Source of the DNA: an uncultured Eubacteriales bacterium
GTDB taxonomy: Bacteria; Bacillota; Clostridia; Oscillospirales; CAG-272
Direction: 5' to 3'
Length of the DNA stretch: 64,000 nucleotides
NCBI GenBank assembly: GCA_900547725.1
Contig: URHR01000002.1
Span: 13,073-77,072 of the forward strand
How positions within the stretch are numbered: position 1 is the first letter of the stretch; each line of letters opens with the position of its first letter. Below the pieces are notes generated by a model. The model was not told the DNA's origin. It searched no databases and saw only the letters and a list, made by a program, of their open reading frames with translations. Positions 43,651-51,975 of this stretch are shown piece after piece. The translations under genes and the position numbers were made by a program.

Positions 43651-45171
43651 ATGGCGAACAACAACCAAAACAAAAGGGTCGGCTCATTTGCCGCGATCAA
43701 CGGGGGCGTGATTGAAGGGTGCTCGGCGAATGTACAGCTGAGCGGATGCCCCAACGGTGCGGGCTTTGTGTTCGGAAACAGCGGCGTGGTAAAAAACTCC
43801 GTTGCAATGCGCGTGGGGCGCGGGAAGGGCGTTACGGGCTTTTACAAGCGGAACACGGGCACGATCAATTCCTGCGGATATCTTGCAGACCCCAAGAAGC
43901 GCCGGATTGACCGCAGCGGCAACGTGACGGTTGCAACCGGAAATCCCGAGTGCTTCATGCCGAAGGGAACGCCTTCGGATCAACTCTATCATAAACTCGG
44001 ACTTCAGAACCTGTGGAAGAACGAGCGCACCAAGCGCGGCTTTGTTCTCGAGCCTGACCGCTTCCGCAACCGCGCGGTGCTGTTCGGTGCGCAGGAACGC
44101 GTGATTCCGATCAAAACGGCGGCGGATCTGACGCGGATCATTACCGCTGTCAATTCGGGCGACCGCGCGGCGGCTTCGGCAAACTATATGCTGGAAGCAA
44201 GCATCAATATGCGCGGCGCAAAACTCGAGCCGATCGGACTTTCCGAAGCGCTCCCGTTCAGCGGTTGCTTTGACGGAAACGGCAAGACGATCTACAATTT
44301 CAAGATCGACTGCACGGGAATGGAGTACGGCGGCTTCTTCGGCTACACCAAGAACGCAAAGATTGCGAACCTCACGCTTGACTATGTCCTGAAGGGCAAG
44401 CGCGGAATCGTGACGGGCGGAATGATCGGAAACGCGGTCGGCGGCGGCGTTGCAAACTGCCATGTCCGCGTGGGCATGACGGTTGGAAGCTGCGCAGGTG
44501 GCTTTGTGGGGAAGAATACGGGATATATTCAGAACTGCTATGTCTGCGGCAGTGTGGCAGGACCTGTTCCGGTGTTGCCGATTGTGACCTCAGTTGCGGC
44601 GGTTCTGCTGGCGGCAACCGTTACGACTTCGGTTATCGTGGTGAAGAAACTGACCTCGGACACGGTGTTCAGCCCCGAGGTGATCGACCCGAACCAGAAG
44701 CCCGCGCCGCCCGAAAAGGATCAGCCCGATCCGTTGCCCACGGGAACAAGCCGCCTGAGTCTGCGGCTGAATCAGGACGTGGACGTCAGCTACGCAACGG
44801 GCGTTGGCGTAATCAATTATGTCAATCCCGCATCCAGTACGCATGATATGGTGATTCGGCTCTGCATCTCCGACACGGAGCTGAAAAAAGCGGGGATCGA
44901 CCTGATCGCGGCGGGAGTCCGCAAGCAGTCGGAAACGGAAGCCGATGGCTACGATCCCGACAAGGCATTGACAACCTTTTACCAGTCGGGCAGAGTCCAG
45001 ATCGGCTATCAGTTGGAGAACTGCAAGATCACCGCGCTTCCGGGCGGCGACAAATTGCCTGTAGGAGAATACAAAGCCGTGATGGTGATCGAGCCGTATG
45101 ACCCGAAAACCAACGAAAAATCAATCGTGAACGCGCAGGCAGAGATCACCCTTCGCATCCTCAATCGGTAA
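43651..45171 (+). CDS. GLUG-repeat membrane protein, first gene of the c-di-GMP-controlled surface locus
   Basis: This 506-residue protein has GLUG-type beta-solenoid repeats in residues 10-300 ('GSFAAINGGVIEGCSANVQL', 'PFSGCFDGNGKTIYNF', 'GGFFGYTKNAKIANLTLDYV', 'GGFVGKNTGYIQNCYVCG'). One membrane helix spans about residues 308-331 (VLPIVTSVAAVLLAATVTTS). A Pro-rich linker and a beta-rich domain (350-506) follow. There is no N-terminal signal peptide, so the simplest topology leaves the repeats inside the cell and the C-terminus outside. This is odd for GLUG repeats. ATG 43651 is set by AAGGAGGG. The gene is the first behind the riboswitch and may anchor or sense the secreted partners encoded next. 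Confidence 0.75.
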   Translation: MANNNQNKRVGSFAAINGGVIEGCSANVQLSGCPNGAGFVFGNSGVVKNSVAMRVGRGKGVTGFYKRNTGTINSCGYLADPKKRRIDRSGNVTVATGNPECFMPKGTPSDQLYHKLGLQNLWKNERTKRGFVLEPDRFRNRAVLFGAQERVIPIKTAADLTRIITAVNSGDRAAASANYMLEASINMRGAKLEPIGLSEALPFSGCFDGNGKTIYNFKIDCTGMEYGGFFGYTKNAKIANLTLDYVLKGKRGIVTGGMIGNAVGGGVANCHVRVGMTVGSCAGGFVGKNTGYIQNCYVCGSVAGPVPVLPIVTSVAAVLLAATVTTSVIVVKKLTSDTVFSPEVIDPNQKPAPPEKDQPDPLPTGTSRLSLRLNQDVDVSYATGVGVINYVNPASSTHDMVIRLCISDTELKKAGIDLIAAGVRKQSETEADGYDPDKALTTFYQSGRVQIGYQLENCKITALPGGDKLPVGEYKAVMVIEPYDPKTNEKSIVNAQAEITLRILNR

Positions 45172-45216
45172 TCCCTGCGCAGTCGAAAGTCGAAAAATTG
45201 AGAGGAGGTGGGGAGA

Positions 45217-48200
45217 ATGAAAACGAAATTCGGAAAGTGGATTGCAGGCGCGGTCGCGTTCTGCATAGTACTGGCAACCGTGTTGGCAGTTCCGTTCGGT
45301 TTCCTTCTTCCCTCGTCTGCGGAGTCGGCTTTCGCAACCTTTTCTTCCGGCGCTGTGCTGATCGATTCTTCGTACAACGGGAAAAATGTCATCATCAAAA
45401 ACGGCGTTTTCTCGGTTACGGTTGTCGGAGCGACGAATGTCACACTTCTGTTTGAAGGCGCGACAATGAACCGCAGATATGCCGATGATACGGAAAGCGG
45501 AAAACAGATTGAGGGGCTTTGGGCTGTTTCGCAGAAACTCGGATGGAACAACAAAGCGCAGGTCTGCCCGCTTCTGATTACCGGCAATTCGGAAGTCAAG
45601 GTGGCATTCCGCGGAGCAAACTATTTCTATGCGGGGGTCAATGGTTGCACCGTAAATTCGAGCAATTACTATACAAAGTCGCAAAGCGGCGGCGGATTTG
45701 CTGGCATTCAGGTTGACAGCGGTTCGACCCTGACGATTGAACAGAGCAACGGCTCGGTAGCCGCCTATGGCGGTCACTGGGTGAATGTAAACAACTCCTC
45801 CAACAATCCGAGTGATTCCACCAATTTTCCAAATGGCAGGGAATGGGAAGGTTACGGATCGCCCGCCGGAACTACAGCCAATAGTCTTGCAGGCGGCGCC
45901 GGAATCGGCGGCGGCGTGTCCGGTACTACCACAACCTGCGATAATACGGCGTATACACAGGGCACACCGGGAACCATCATGATCAACGGCGGCGAAATCC
46001 ATGCGTTCGGAGGACATCAGGCGGCAGGAATCGGCGGCGGTGTAAACGGCGCGGCAACTTCAACTTCCATCACTGTTACCGGCGGAACAATCGAAGCCCA
46101 CGGCGGACGTTGGGCGGCAGGGATAGGCGATGGAGACTCGCTTCCCTATCACCCGAGCAATCAGTTTTCAAAATCCTATTCCGTCAATATCTCGGGCGGA
46201 ACGGTGACCGCCGTTGGCGGGGTTGGATGCGCGGGCGTTGGGTGTACCGATGATGTGAAAAATTCCGGAATGACAATCGAGCTGTCCGGCGGTAACATCA
46301 CGGCGCATTCCGGCTATCCGGACGGATTCGATCCGAGCACCGGCACTTACAGAAACAACAAAGCACTGTCGGACAGTGATCCGACTCCGGCGGGTATCGG
46401 CGCAGGAAACAAATCCAAAATGGCTGAGCATTCGATCATCATCCGGGAGGGAACGCAAATTACAGCCGCTTCCTTCGGCCATTATTCCATTACGGAAAAC
46501 GGATTGAACCAGAGCCAAGTCCCCAATATTTCTCTTGAGCAGTGCAGAATGTACAACGGTCGTTTTCCGAACCTGACCTCTTCTAAAGACCGTACCTTCC
46601 GGCTTCTGGAAGCGCAGAGAGAAGACATTCTTGTAAACGGAAAGGTCGGAAACTACATCAAATTCATTACACAGCCGAGCGACGGTTCTGAAGGAACGGT
46701 TTATTACTACGATTCCGATGAATTTATGCTTCTGAATGCAGACAAAACCGTTTATCCGCTGTCGGATGACTTGGAGACGCGCGAAAAGGAACTGTTGAAG
46801 CTCTTCGAGGATCATCATATGACGCTTTATGCCGATAAAACCTCAAAAGAGACGAGGCGCGTTGTGGCGCGGAAGCATTTCAAATCCATTGCAATGACGC
46901 TTCCCGATCCCGCATTGCACGGCGGCATTTACGCATTGGAAATCCCGACCTCCCAGTTGGTGTCAGTCCCCGACGGGGTAACCTTTCCGGAAAGCGAAAA
47001 GGTCTACATCACGATCAGCGCGCTGACCCCCGGAAACATCTGGGGCGAAATCGATTATCCGTTCAGCTACAACATGAAGCTTGACGCGGTTTCCTCTCCC
47101 TTTGAAAATCTCGACGTTTATCCGAGCGCAGATTGGCAGGGGCGGGACGACGGCTACATCGGAAACAAATATTCCGAAAGCCTGTTTGCCTACACGGTCT
47201 ACATCGAAAGCGACGCAACCGAAACCTACGTTTACGCAATGTTTGTGATGGAGGACGGCGTTACCTACACGGTGAAGCTTGACAATGTGCTTCAGACAAT
47301 CGAGACCGAAACGAAAACCGTGGACGGCGTGACAGTCAAAATCGGCCATATCATGATGAAAGTCTCCATGGCGGGGGTGACCCAAAAAGTTCTGCAACTG
47401 GAAAAGCAGGACACCAACAACACAGTAGCCGCGCACTCCATCATTTACAAGATCACCATCAACCGCAAGGCAACCTACACCCTCAGCCTGAAAGACCTCA
47501 GCAAAACCTACGACGGCAACCCGGTTGTTCCCTCGGTTGAGGCGGTGCTGAACGGGAGCGGCGCTACGGCGGAAAAGGTGACTGTCCCGGAAGAGGATCT
47601 GAAGAGCGCAACCTTTACCTACGGCGTTGGTACAACCACGGGTCTGACCGAAGCGCCGAAGGACGCAAGCAACGGCGAGAATGGCTATTCCGTAACCGCT
47701 ACAATCAACACCGAGACCTATACGGCAACGGGAACGGCTTACTTCTCCATTTATAAAAAGCAACTGTCGGTTACGCGCATCGGAAACTATCTGCTGTACG
47801 TCAAATCGAGCGACTACGAGAAGTGGAAAGATCAGGGCACTTACCCGATTTCCGACCCGGGTGCGATTTTCCTTTCGGGGCTTGTGAAGAATGAAAGCGT
47901 GACGTTGACCCACGGAAACGTTTACTATAACGACCTTTCCATTGGCTACGGCGCAACGAAAATCACGCTTGAGAATGTGCAGATTTCGGGCGACGCCGCA
48001 AAGAACTACACCATTGACCCAACGCAGACCGTGTTCGGACAGATCAACTATTCGCTTGACGGCGCAATCTTCCGCTCGGAGGACGGCGGGTCATGGGACA
48101 AGTTCTATCCGATTGACAGTGAAAACCCCGTAAACGGCACGAGCGCGGACTACCATTCGCCCAAAAACGCGGACGGAAGCTACACTTCGCACGCGGAGTA

Positions 48201-48705
48201 TGTCTGGGCGAGAACGCAGGGCGGCGGCACGGCGCAGGCAGTCTATGCAATGGAAATCGAGTTCGGCGCAATGTATTTCAACTATACCAAGGAAGTCTGG
48301 AATACCGACTCCATGAAGTACGAGCAAGCCGAAAACGGGGAATCCTTCTGGATCGGCTTTGACGGCAAGAACAACTGCGTAACGGTTGTCAACCGCTCCA
48401 ATGCGGCGATCTTCTGCAACGTCAAACCCGAAATTTCCTTCATCTACGCCTCGCATGACGGCGGGCAGAGCGGCATTGTGGCAAAGGTTTACACCAAGAA
48501 CGAGGCAAACACGAATTACCTTGTAACCGAAACCGAGGATGTGACCATTCCACAAGCGACCCCGCCCGAAACCGTGACGGGGACGGGAACTGCCACGCGG
48601 CAGTCGTTCTACCTGATCCTCTCGGGAAACCCGCAGTCAGGCAATACCGACAGATATATCGCCGTTGGCGATATGATCGTAACCGTTAAGAAATCTTCCG
48701 ATTGA
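45217..48705 (+). CDS. Large secreted beta-solenoid/MBG surface protein
   Basis: This 1162-residue protein has a signal peptide (residues 1-37, 'FCIVLATVLAVPFGFLLPSS'). Residues 40-420 carry Gly-rich solenoid repeats ('GGAGIGGG', 'GGEIHAFGGHQAAGIGGG', 'GGTIEAHGGRWAAGIGDG', 'GGTVTAVGG') as in predicted carbohydrate-binding proteins of Clostridia. Residues of about 752-850 form an MBG-like domain ('LKDLSKTYDGNPVVPSVEA'). The C-terminal ~150 residues (from Met1012, 'MEIEFGAMYFNY', 'VWNTDSMKYE', 'VVNRSN') share a motif with the four small proteins encoded downstream. No sortase motif or S-layer domain was seen. GAGGAGGTGG precedes ATG 45217. Probably the largest component, or tip, of a surface structure. 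Confidence 0.75.
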   Translation: MKTKFGKWIAGAVAFCIVLATVLAVPFGFLLPSSAESAFATFSSGAVLIDSSYNGKNVIIKNGVFSVTVVGATNVTLLFEGATMNRRYADDTESGKQIEGLWAVSQKLGWNNKAQVCPLLITGNSEVKVAFRGANYFYAGVNGCTVNSSNYYTKSQSGGGFAGIQVDSGSTLTIEQSNGSVAAYGGHWVNVNNSSNNPSDSTNFPNGREWEGYGSPAGTTANSLAGGAGIGGGVSGTTTTCDNTAYTQGTPGTIMINGGEIHAFGGHQAAGIGGGVNGAATSTSITVTGGTIEAHGGRWAAGIGDGDSLPYHPSNQFSKSYSVNISGGTVTAVGGVGCAGVGCTDDVKNSGMTIELSGGNITAHSGYPDGFDPSTGTYRNNKALSDSDPTPAGIGAGNKSKMAEHSIIIREGTQITAASFGHYSITENGLNQSQVPNISLEQCRMYNGRFPNLTSSKDRTFRLLEAQREDILVNGKVGNYIKFITQPSDGSEGTVYYYDSDEFMLLNADKTVYPLSDDLETREKELLKLFEDHHMTLYADKTSKETRRVVARKHFKSIAMTLPDPALHGGIYALEIPTSQLVSVPDGVTFPESEKVYITISALTPGNIWGEIDYPFSYNMKLDAVSSPFENLDVYPSADWQGRDDGYIGNKYSESLFAYTVYIESDATETYVYAMFVMEDGVTYTVKLDNVLQTIETETKTVDGVTVKIGHIMMKVSMAGVTQKVLQLEKQDTNNTVAAHSIIYKITINRKATYTLSLKDLSKTYDGNPVVPSVEAVLNGSGATAEKVTVPEEDLKSATFTYGVGTTTGLTEAPKDASNGENGYSVTATINTETYTATGTAYFSIYKKQLSVTRIGNYLLYVKSSDYEKWKDQGTYPISDPGAIFLSGLVKNESVTLTHGNVYYNDLSIGYGATKITLENVQISGDAAKNYTIDPTQTVFGQINYSLDGAIFRSEDGGSWDKFYPIDSENPVNGTSADYHSPKNADGSYTSHAEYVWARTQGGGTAQAVYAMEIEFGAMYFNYTKEVWNTDSMKYEQAENGESFWIGFDGKNNCVTVVNRSNAAIFCNVKPEISFIYASHDGGQSGIVAKVYTKNEANTNYLVTETEDVTIPQATPPETVTGTGTATRQSFYLILSGNPQSGNTDRYIAVGDMIVTVKKSSD

Positions 48706-48759
48706 AAATTGAAATCGGTTGATACATAAAAATTTTTTGCTTTTGAAAGGAGCAGAATT

Positions 48760-49395
48760 ATGAAAAAATTTCTTTCCCTTATGCTCGCAGGCTTGATGTC
48801 CGCATCCCTGTTCGTCGTTGGTGCAGCGGCGGATACTTTGAAAGATGGTGTTGTCGGTCCGAATCATGGCGTTTTGGAAAACGAATTTAACACCCCTGTC
48901 CAAGACGGTGGTAACAAAATCAATGTCAAGGTTGAGAAGGTGACACACAAGTATGCGGTTGATTTAAAGTTTTCGTTTGGCGATTTGACAATCGGCCATC
49001 TTGAATGGAATGTCGATACCATGCGTTATGACACTGTAAAAGGCGAGGAATTGAAGAACACAACCAGAGAAATTACAGTTTCCAACCGTTCCGACCTGCC
49101 TATTCAAGCGTATGCAACCGTTTCTCCTGCTGCGGACAAAGCACCCGATTTAACTATTGGAATGACCGGAGAAGGCGATTCGGAGACGAATAAGCTGACT
49201 GTGTCAGCGGCGAACAAGGGTCAAGGAGAGGCGAATGGAGAGCCCACCACGGGAACGTTGACGGTCAAGTTGGAAAGCAATGCATGGGGTTCGGTTGCGC
49301 AACATTACATCGATATGCAGTTTGCAACACCCGATAGTGAAAAGACATACACAGTTGCAACCGTTACGGTTATCATCAGCAAAAGCGCACAATAA
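48760..49395 (+). CDS. Small secreted beta protein 1 of the surface locus
   Basis: This 211-residue protein has a clear signal peptide (MKKFLSLMLAGLMSASLFVVGAAA). Mature residues show alternating strands with 'YAVDLKFSFGDLTIG', 'LEWNVDTMRYD' and 'ITVSNRSDLPIQAYATV', the motif shared with the genes on either side. There are no cysteines that would form disulphides. The C-terminal strand 'VATVTVIISKS' resembles the endings of the other copies, as in pilin-like or Ig-like subunits. Its base composition is less G+C rich than its neighbours, suggesting a different history or weaker codon selection. AAAGGAG precedes ATG 48760. Unknown family. Confidence 0.65.
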   Translation: MKKFLSLMLAGLMSASLFVVGAAADTLKDGVVGPNHGVLENEFNTPVQDGGNKINVKVEKVTHKYAVDLKFSFGDLTIGHLEWNVDTMRYDTVKGEELKNTTREITVSNRSDLPIQAYATVSPAADKAPDLTIGMTGEGDSETNKLTVSAANKGQGEANGEPTTGTLTVKLESNAWGSVAQHYIDMQFATPDSEKTYTVATVTVIISKSAQ

Positions 49396-49481
49396 AAACG
49401 CCTTCAAACGGTTACTCCGTCCCCCTCGGGTGACGTGGTAATAAATGGGTTCGACATTTTCGGAGAAAGGAGGATAAAAGG

Positions 49482-50000
49482 ATGAAAAAGATTCTTGTTT
49501 GTATGATGGTTCTGGCGCTCTGCCTCTGCGCAACGATTTCGTCGTTCGCAGCGGGACAATCCGAGGGTGAATATACCGGTCAGAAGGAAAATCAGGATGT
49601 CAATGTTACAATCTCGGGTGCTATTGTTCATACCTATCTGGTTGACATTGAGTTTGCCAATCCGACTTTCACTTATTCTACCGGTTCGGTCTGGAATCCG
49701 GAGAAGTATCAGTACGAGCCGAGCACCGAGGCTACGTGGAATGGTACAGGCGAAGTGAAAATCGTCAACCATTCCGACCTGCCTGTTACTTACAAGGTAG
49801 AAGCCACGGATGTTGTGGACACCTACGGCACGCTGACCATTCCCGTGACGAACGGGGACGGCACGATTGCAAAGTGCGCAGTCGGCGATGCTCGCGGCAG
49901 CCACAACGCAACCGCGACCTACAAGGTTGAGGGAACTCCCACGGTTTCGGAAATCACCGCGCAGAAGCTCGGTTCGATTCTCGTAACCATCACAAAGTAA
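49482..50000 (+). CDS. Small secreted beta protein 2 of the surface locus
   Basis: This 172-residue protein has a signal peptide (MKKILVCMMVLALCLCATISSFA). The mature part has 'YLVDIEFANPTFTYS', 'VWNPEKYQYEP', 'VKIVNHSDLPVTYKVEA' and the closing strand 'LGSILVTITK'. These line up with the previous protein and with the C-terminus of the 1162-residue protein. Probably an Ig-like beta-sandwich. AAAGGAGG precedes ATG 49482. It is spaced by 86 bases from the gene before and followed by a small CCCGCC/GGCGGG hairpin. Confidence 0.65.
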   Translation: MKKILVCMMVLALCLCATISSFAAGQSEGEYTGQKENQDVNVTISGAIVHTYLVDIEFANPTFTYSTGSVWNPEKYQYEPSTEATWNGTGEVKIVNHSDLPVTYKVEATDVVDTYGTLTIPVTNGDGTIAKCAVGDARGSHNATATYKVEGTPTVSEITAQKLGSILVTITK

Positions 50001-50066
50001 GAACCCCGCCCGGCGGGAACTGTAGCCCTGCCGTGTAGGATTCGCAAGGAAAGGAGAAGCAGATTC

Positions 50067-50609
50067 GTGAAACTGAGAAGAATTTTGGTACAATTGTTCA
50101 TAGCGACCGCGGTTTTGCTTCTCCCGGTACTTGTTTTCGCCGAGCCGATTCAATCGGTTGGCGGGGGAGCGGATGTCGTGATTTCCGTGATCGACAACCG
50201 CAAAACCGTGCGCTATGAAGCCGATGTGGTATTCCGCAATACCACATACACCTACAATCTGGTCAGCGTTGCCGAAAATGTGGAAACCGGCGAACGCTAC
50301 ATCAACAGCGGCTTTTGGCGGGAGGCAAGCGGTGTGGAGGCGGATTCGTTTACCGTTTCGGTTAAAAACCGTTCCAACCGTGCCTTAACCGTTGAAACAG
50401 AGCCGAATACCGCCGACTTTGACCGATGCGGCGCAGGGGTGACCCTGTATGGGGGAGGAGAAATCACAATCCCCGAAGTCGGGCAGGCAGACGGCAAAAC
50501 CGTTGCTTACGAGAATGTGTTTGAAGCCGTGTTCGGTCGGTTTCCGAGTCTGGATTCCTACAAGGGAGTCAAACGGATTACCGCAACCGTGCGCCTGAAG
50601 CATTCGTGA
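50067..50609 (+). CDS. Small secreted beta protein 3 of the surface locus
   Basis: This 180-residue protein begins with a signal peptide (MKLRRILVQLFIATAVLLLPVLVFA) from a GTG start, with AAGGAAAGGAG about ten bases upstream. 'YEADVVFRNTTYTYN' and 'FTVSVKNRSNRALTVETEP' are the shared strands. It is the most divergent copy, with 'SGFWREASG' replacing the W-N-P turn. The end 'VKRITATVRLKHS' is a final beta strand. No function can be given beyond likely subunit of the same structure. Confidence 0.62.
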   Translation: MKLRRILVQLFIATAVLLLPVLVFAEPIQSVGGGADVVISVIDNRKTVRYEADVVFRNTTYTYNLVSVAENVETGERYINSGFWREASGVEADSFTVSVKNRSNRALTVETEPNTADFDRCGAGVTLYGGGEITIPEVGQADGKTVAYENVFEAVFGRFPSLDSYKGVKRITATVRLKHS

Positions 50610-50649
50610 AGCCGATAAAATCGCGTCGAAAAGGAGGAGCTACCGGAAC

Positions 50650-51303
50650 ATGAAAAACAGAATCTTCCAGTCTATACGGGCTCTTTTCGCCGCCGTTTTG
50701 TCGGTTTCGCTCACCGTTTCGGTTCTTTCCGCCTTTCCTGCCGCCCGCGCGGAGGAAACGGGAAGCACTGCCGGAACAAAGACCTATCAATATTCCGTTG
50801 AAATCGAGTTCGGCGCTATGACCTTTTGCTATGACTACGGGACATGGAATCCGTCCAATCTGCGCTATGAAGCCGACGAAACCGAAAATCCCGGTGCGGG
50901 AACGGTTGCGGGCTACCCGGGGTGGTACGGTTTTGACGGAACGGCAAACAAAATCAGCGTGAAATACCACGCAACCGAAGCCACCGGGGAAGCAAACAGC
51001 CTGTTGCAGGTCATGCTCTCTTACCGTGCGCTGACCGCTACCGACGGAGGCACGTCCATTGCGGCAGGCGTTGCGGGCGTAAAGTCCGAGTTATATGCCG
51101 ATACGGCGCTGACCCAAAAGCTCGGCGATCTCGACGGGGACGGCATTGCGCTGTCGGTTGCAAAGAACGGTTCGGCTGAGGTCTGGCTGTCGCTGAAGGG
51201 CGAGCCGATGGTGAACGGCAACCCGTTCACGTCTCAGAACTTGATTCCCATCGGAATGCTGACCATTGCGCTTGCGGGATTTACAACGGATGGAGGAAAC
51301 TGA
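50650..51303 (+). CDS. Small secreted beta protein 4 of the surface locus
   Basis: This 217-residue protein has a signal peptide (residues 1-35, 'LSVSLTVSVLSAFPAARAEE'). 'YSVEIEFGAMTFCYDY', 'TWNPSNLRYE' and 'WYGFDGTANKISV' are nearly the same words as in the C-terminus of the 1162-residue protein ('MEIEFGAMYFNY', 'VWNTDSMKYE', 'WIGFDGKNNCVTV'), making this its closest relative. The C-terminus 'IPIGMLTIALAGF' is a hydrophobic strand. AAGGAGGAG precedes ATG 50650. The next gene begins one base after its stop. Confidence 0.65.
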   Translation: MKNRIFQSIRALFAAVLSVSLTVSVLSAFPAARAEETGSTAGTKTYQYSVEIEFGAMTFCYDYGTWNPSNLRYEADETENPGAGTVAGYPGWYGFDGTANKISVKYHATEATGEANSLLQVMLSYRALTATDGGTSIAAGVAGVKSELYADTALTQKLGDLDGDGIALSVAKNGSAEVWLSLKGEPMVNGNPFTSQNLIPIGMLTIALAGFTTDGGN

Positions 51304-51304
51304 A

Positions 51305-51832
51305 ATGCACAGATACAGCACAACCCAATTGAAAAGGATTCTCCCCATCGGAGCTGTCTGCCTGCTTTTGGCTGCCGCCGTGGTTGCGGGAGTGGTATTC
51401 GCCATCCTGTTCAAACCGGAAATCTACGAGAAGCAAGCCATGGACGGCGCGCCGCAGGAACTGCCCGAGAGCTACGGTTACGTTTCCTACGAAACCGAGG
51501 GTGTTTGCAAGGTCTTTCTTGCCTGCACGCCCGCGTTTGACGGAACGTTTGCAGGCATCAATCTGACCAACCCCGTGGAAAACAACGTTTTGCTCAAAGC
51601 CGAGCTCTACTCGGTCAAGGTGGTGCAGACGGGTGACGGAAAAGCCGATTTTGCCCCCGATAAAAAGCTTGGAGAGACGGGATTCCTCCGCCCGGGCACT
51701 TATGTGGAGAATGTCAAGCTGAGCGGTCTGACCGCGGGCGAAGAAAACCGCGTGCTGGTCAAAATCGCCACCATGAATGAGGAGAACCGCACAAGCAACG
51801 GTTTCTTCTACATCCGAACCACCATTTCCTGA
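51305..51832 (+). CDS. Membrane-anchored small protein, last gene of the surface locus
   Basis: This 175-residue protein has one N-terminal membrane helix (residues 13-36, 'ILPIGAVCLLLAAAVVAGVV') without a cleavage site, and an outside domain with beta strands ('GYVSYETEGVCKVFLACTP', 'LLKAELYSVKVVQTGDGK', 'NGFFYIRTTIS'). It does not show the W-N-P motif of the others. It could be the membrane base or an assembly factor of the structure. GGAGG lies eight bases before ATG 51305. A strong terminator closes the locus. Confidence 0.62.
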   Translation: MHRYSTTQLKRILPIGAVCLLLAAAVVAGVVFAILFKPEIYEKQAMDGAPQELPESYGYVSYETEGVCKVFLACTPAFDGTFAGINLTNPVENNVLLKAELYSVKVVQTGDGKADFAPDKKLGETGFLRPGTYVENVKLSGLTAGEENRVLVKIATMNEENRTSNGFFYIRTTIS

Positions 51833-51840
51833 TTACGCCT

Positions 51841-51877
51841 GCCGGCACACATCTTCTCCGTGTGTCGGCTTTTTTTG
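51841..51877 (+). terminator. Terminator of the surface locus
   Basis: The stem GCCGGCACAC / GTGTGTCGGC (one G-T wobble) with a 9-base loop is followed by eight T. Confidence 0.92.
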
Positions 51878-51896
51878 CCTTTTTTCGGAAAAACGG

Positions 51897-51925
51897 TTGA
51901 AGTGCGGCGCATTTCATGGTATAAT
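51897..51925 (+). promoter_or_regulatory. Promoter of nadE
   Basis: TTGAAG (51897-51902) and TATAAT (51920-51925) are 17 bp apart. Confidence 0.85.
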
Positions 51926-51975
51926 AATACGGTATACAGAAACGGACCGCGCTGTGCGGCTGTGGGAGGTTTTTT

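Noticed and set aside
44730..44760. 'LPTGTS' in the GLUG membrane protein as a sortase signal
   Set aside because: It is not LPxTG in order (L-P-T-G-T), is not at the C-terminus, and no hydrophobic/basic tail follows.
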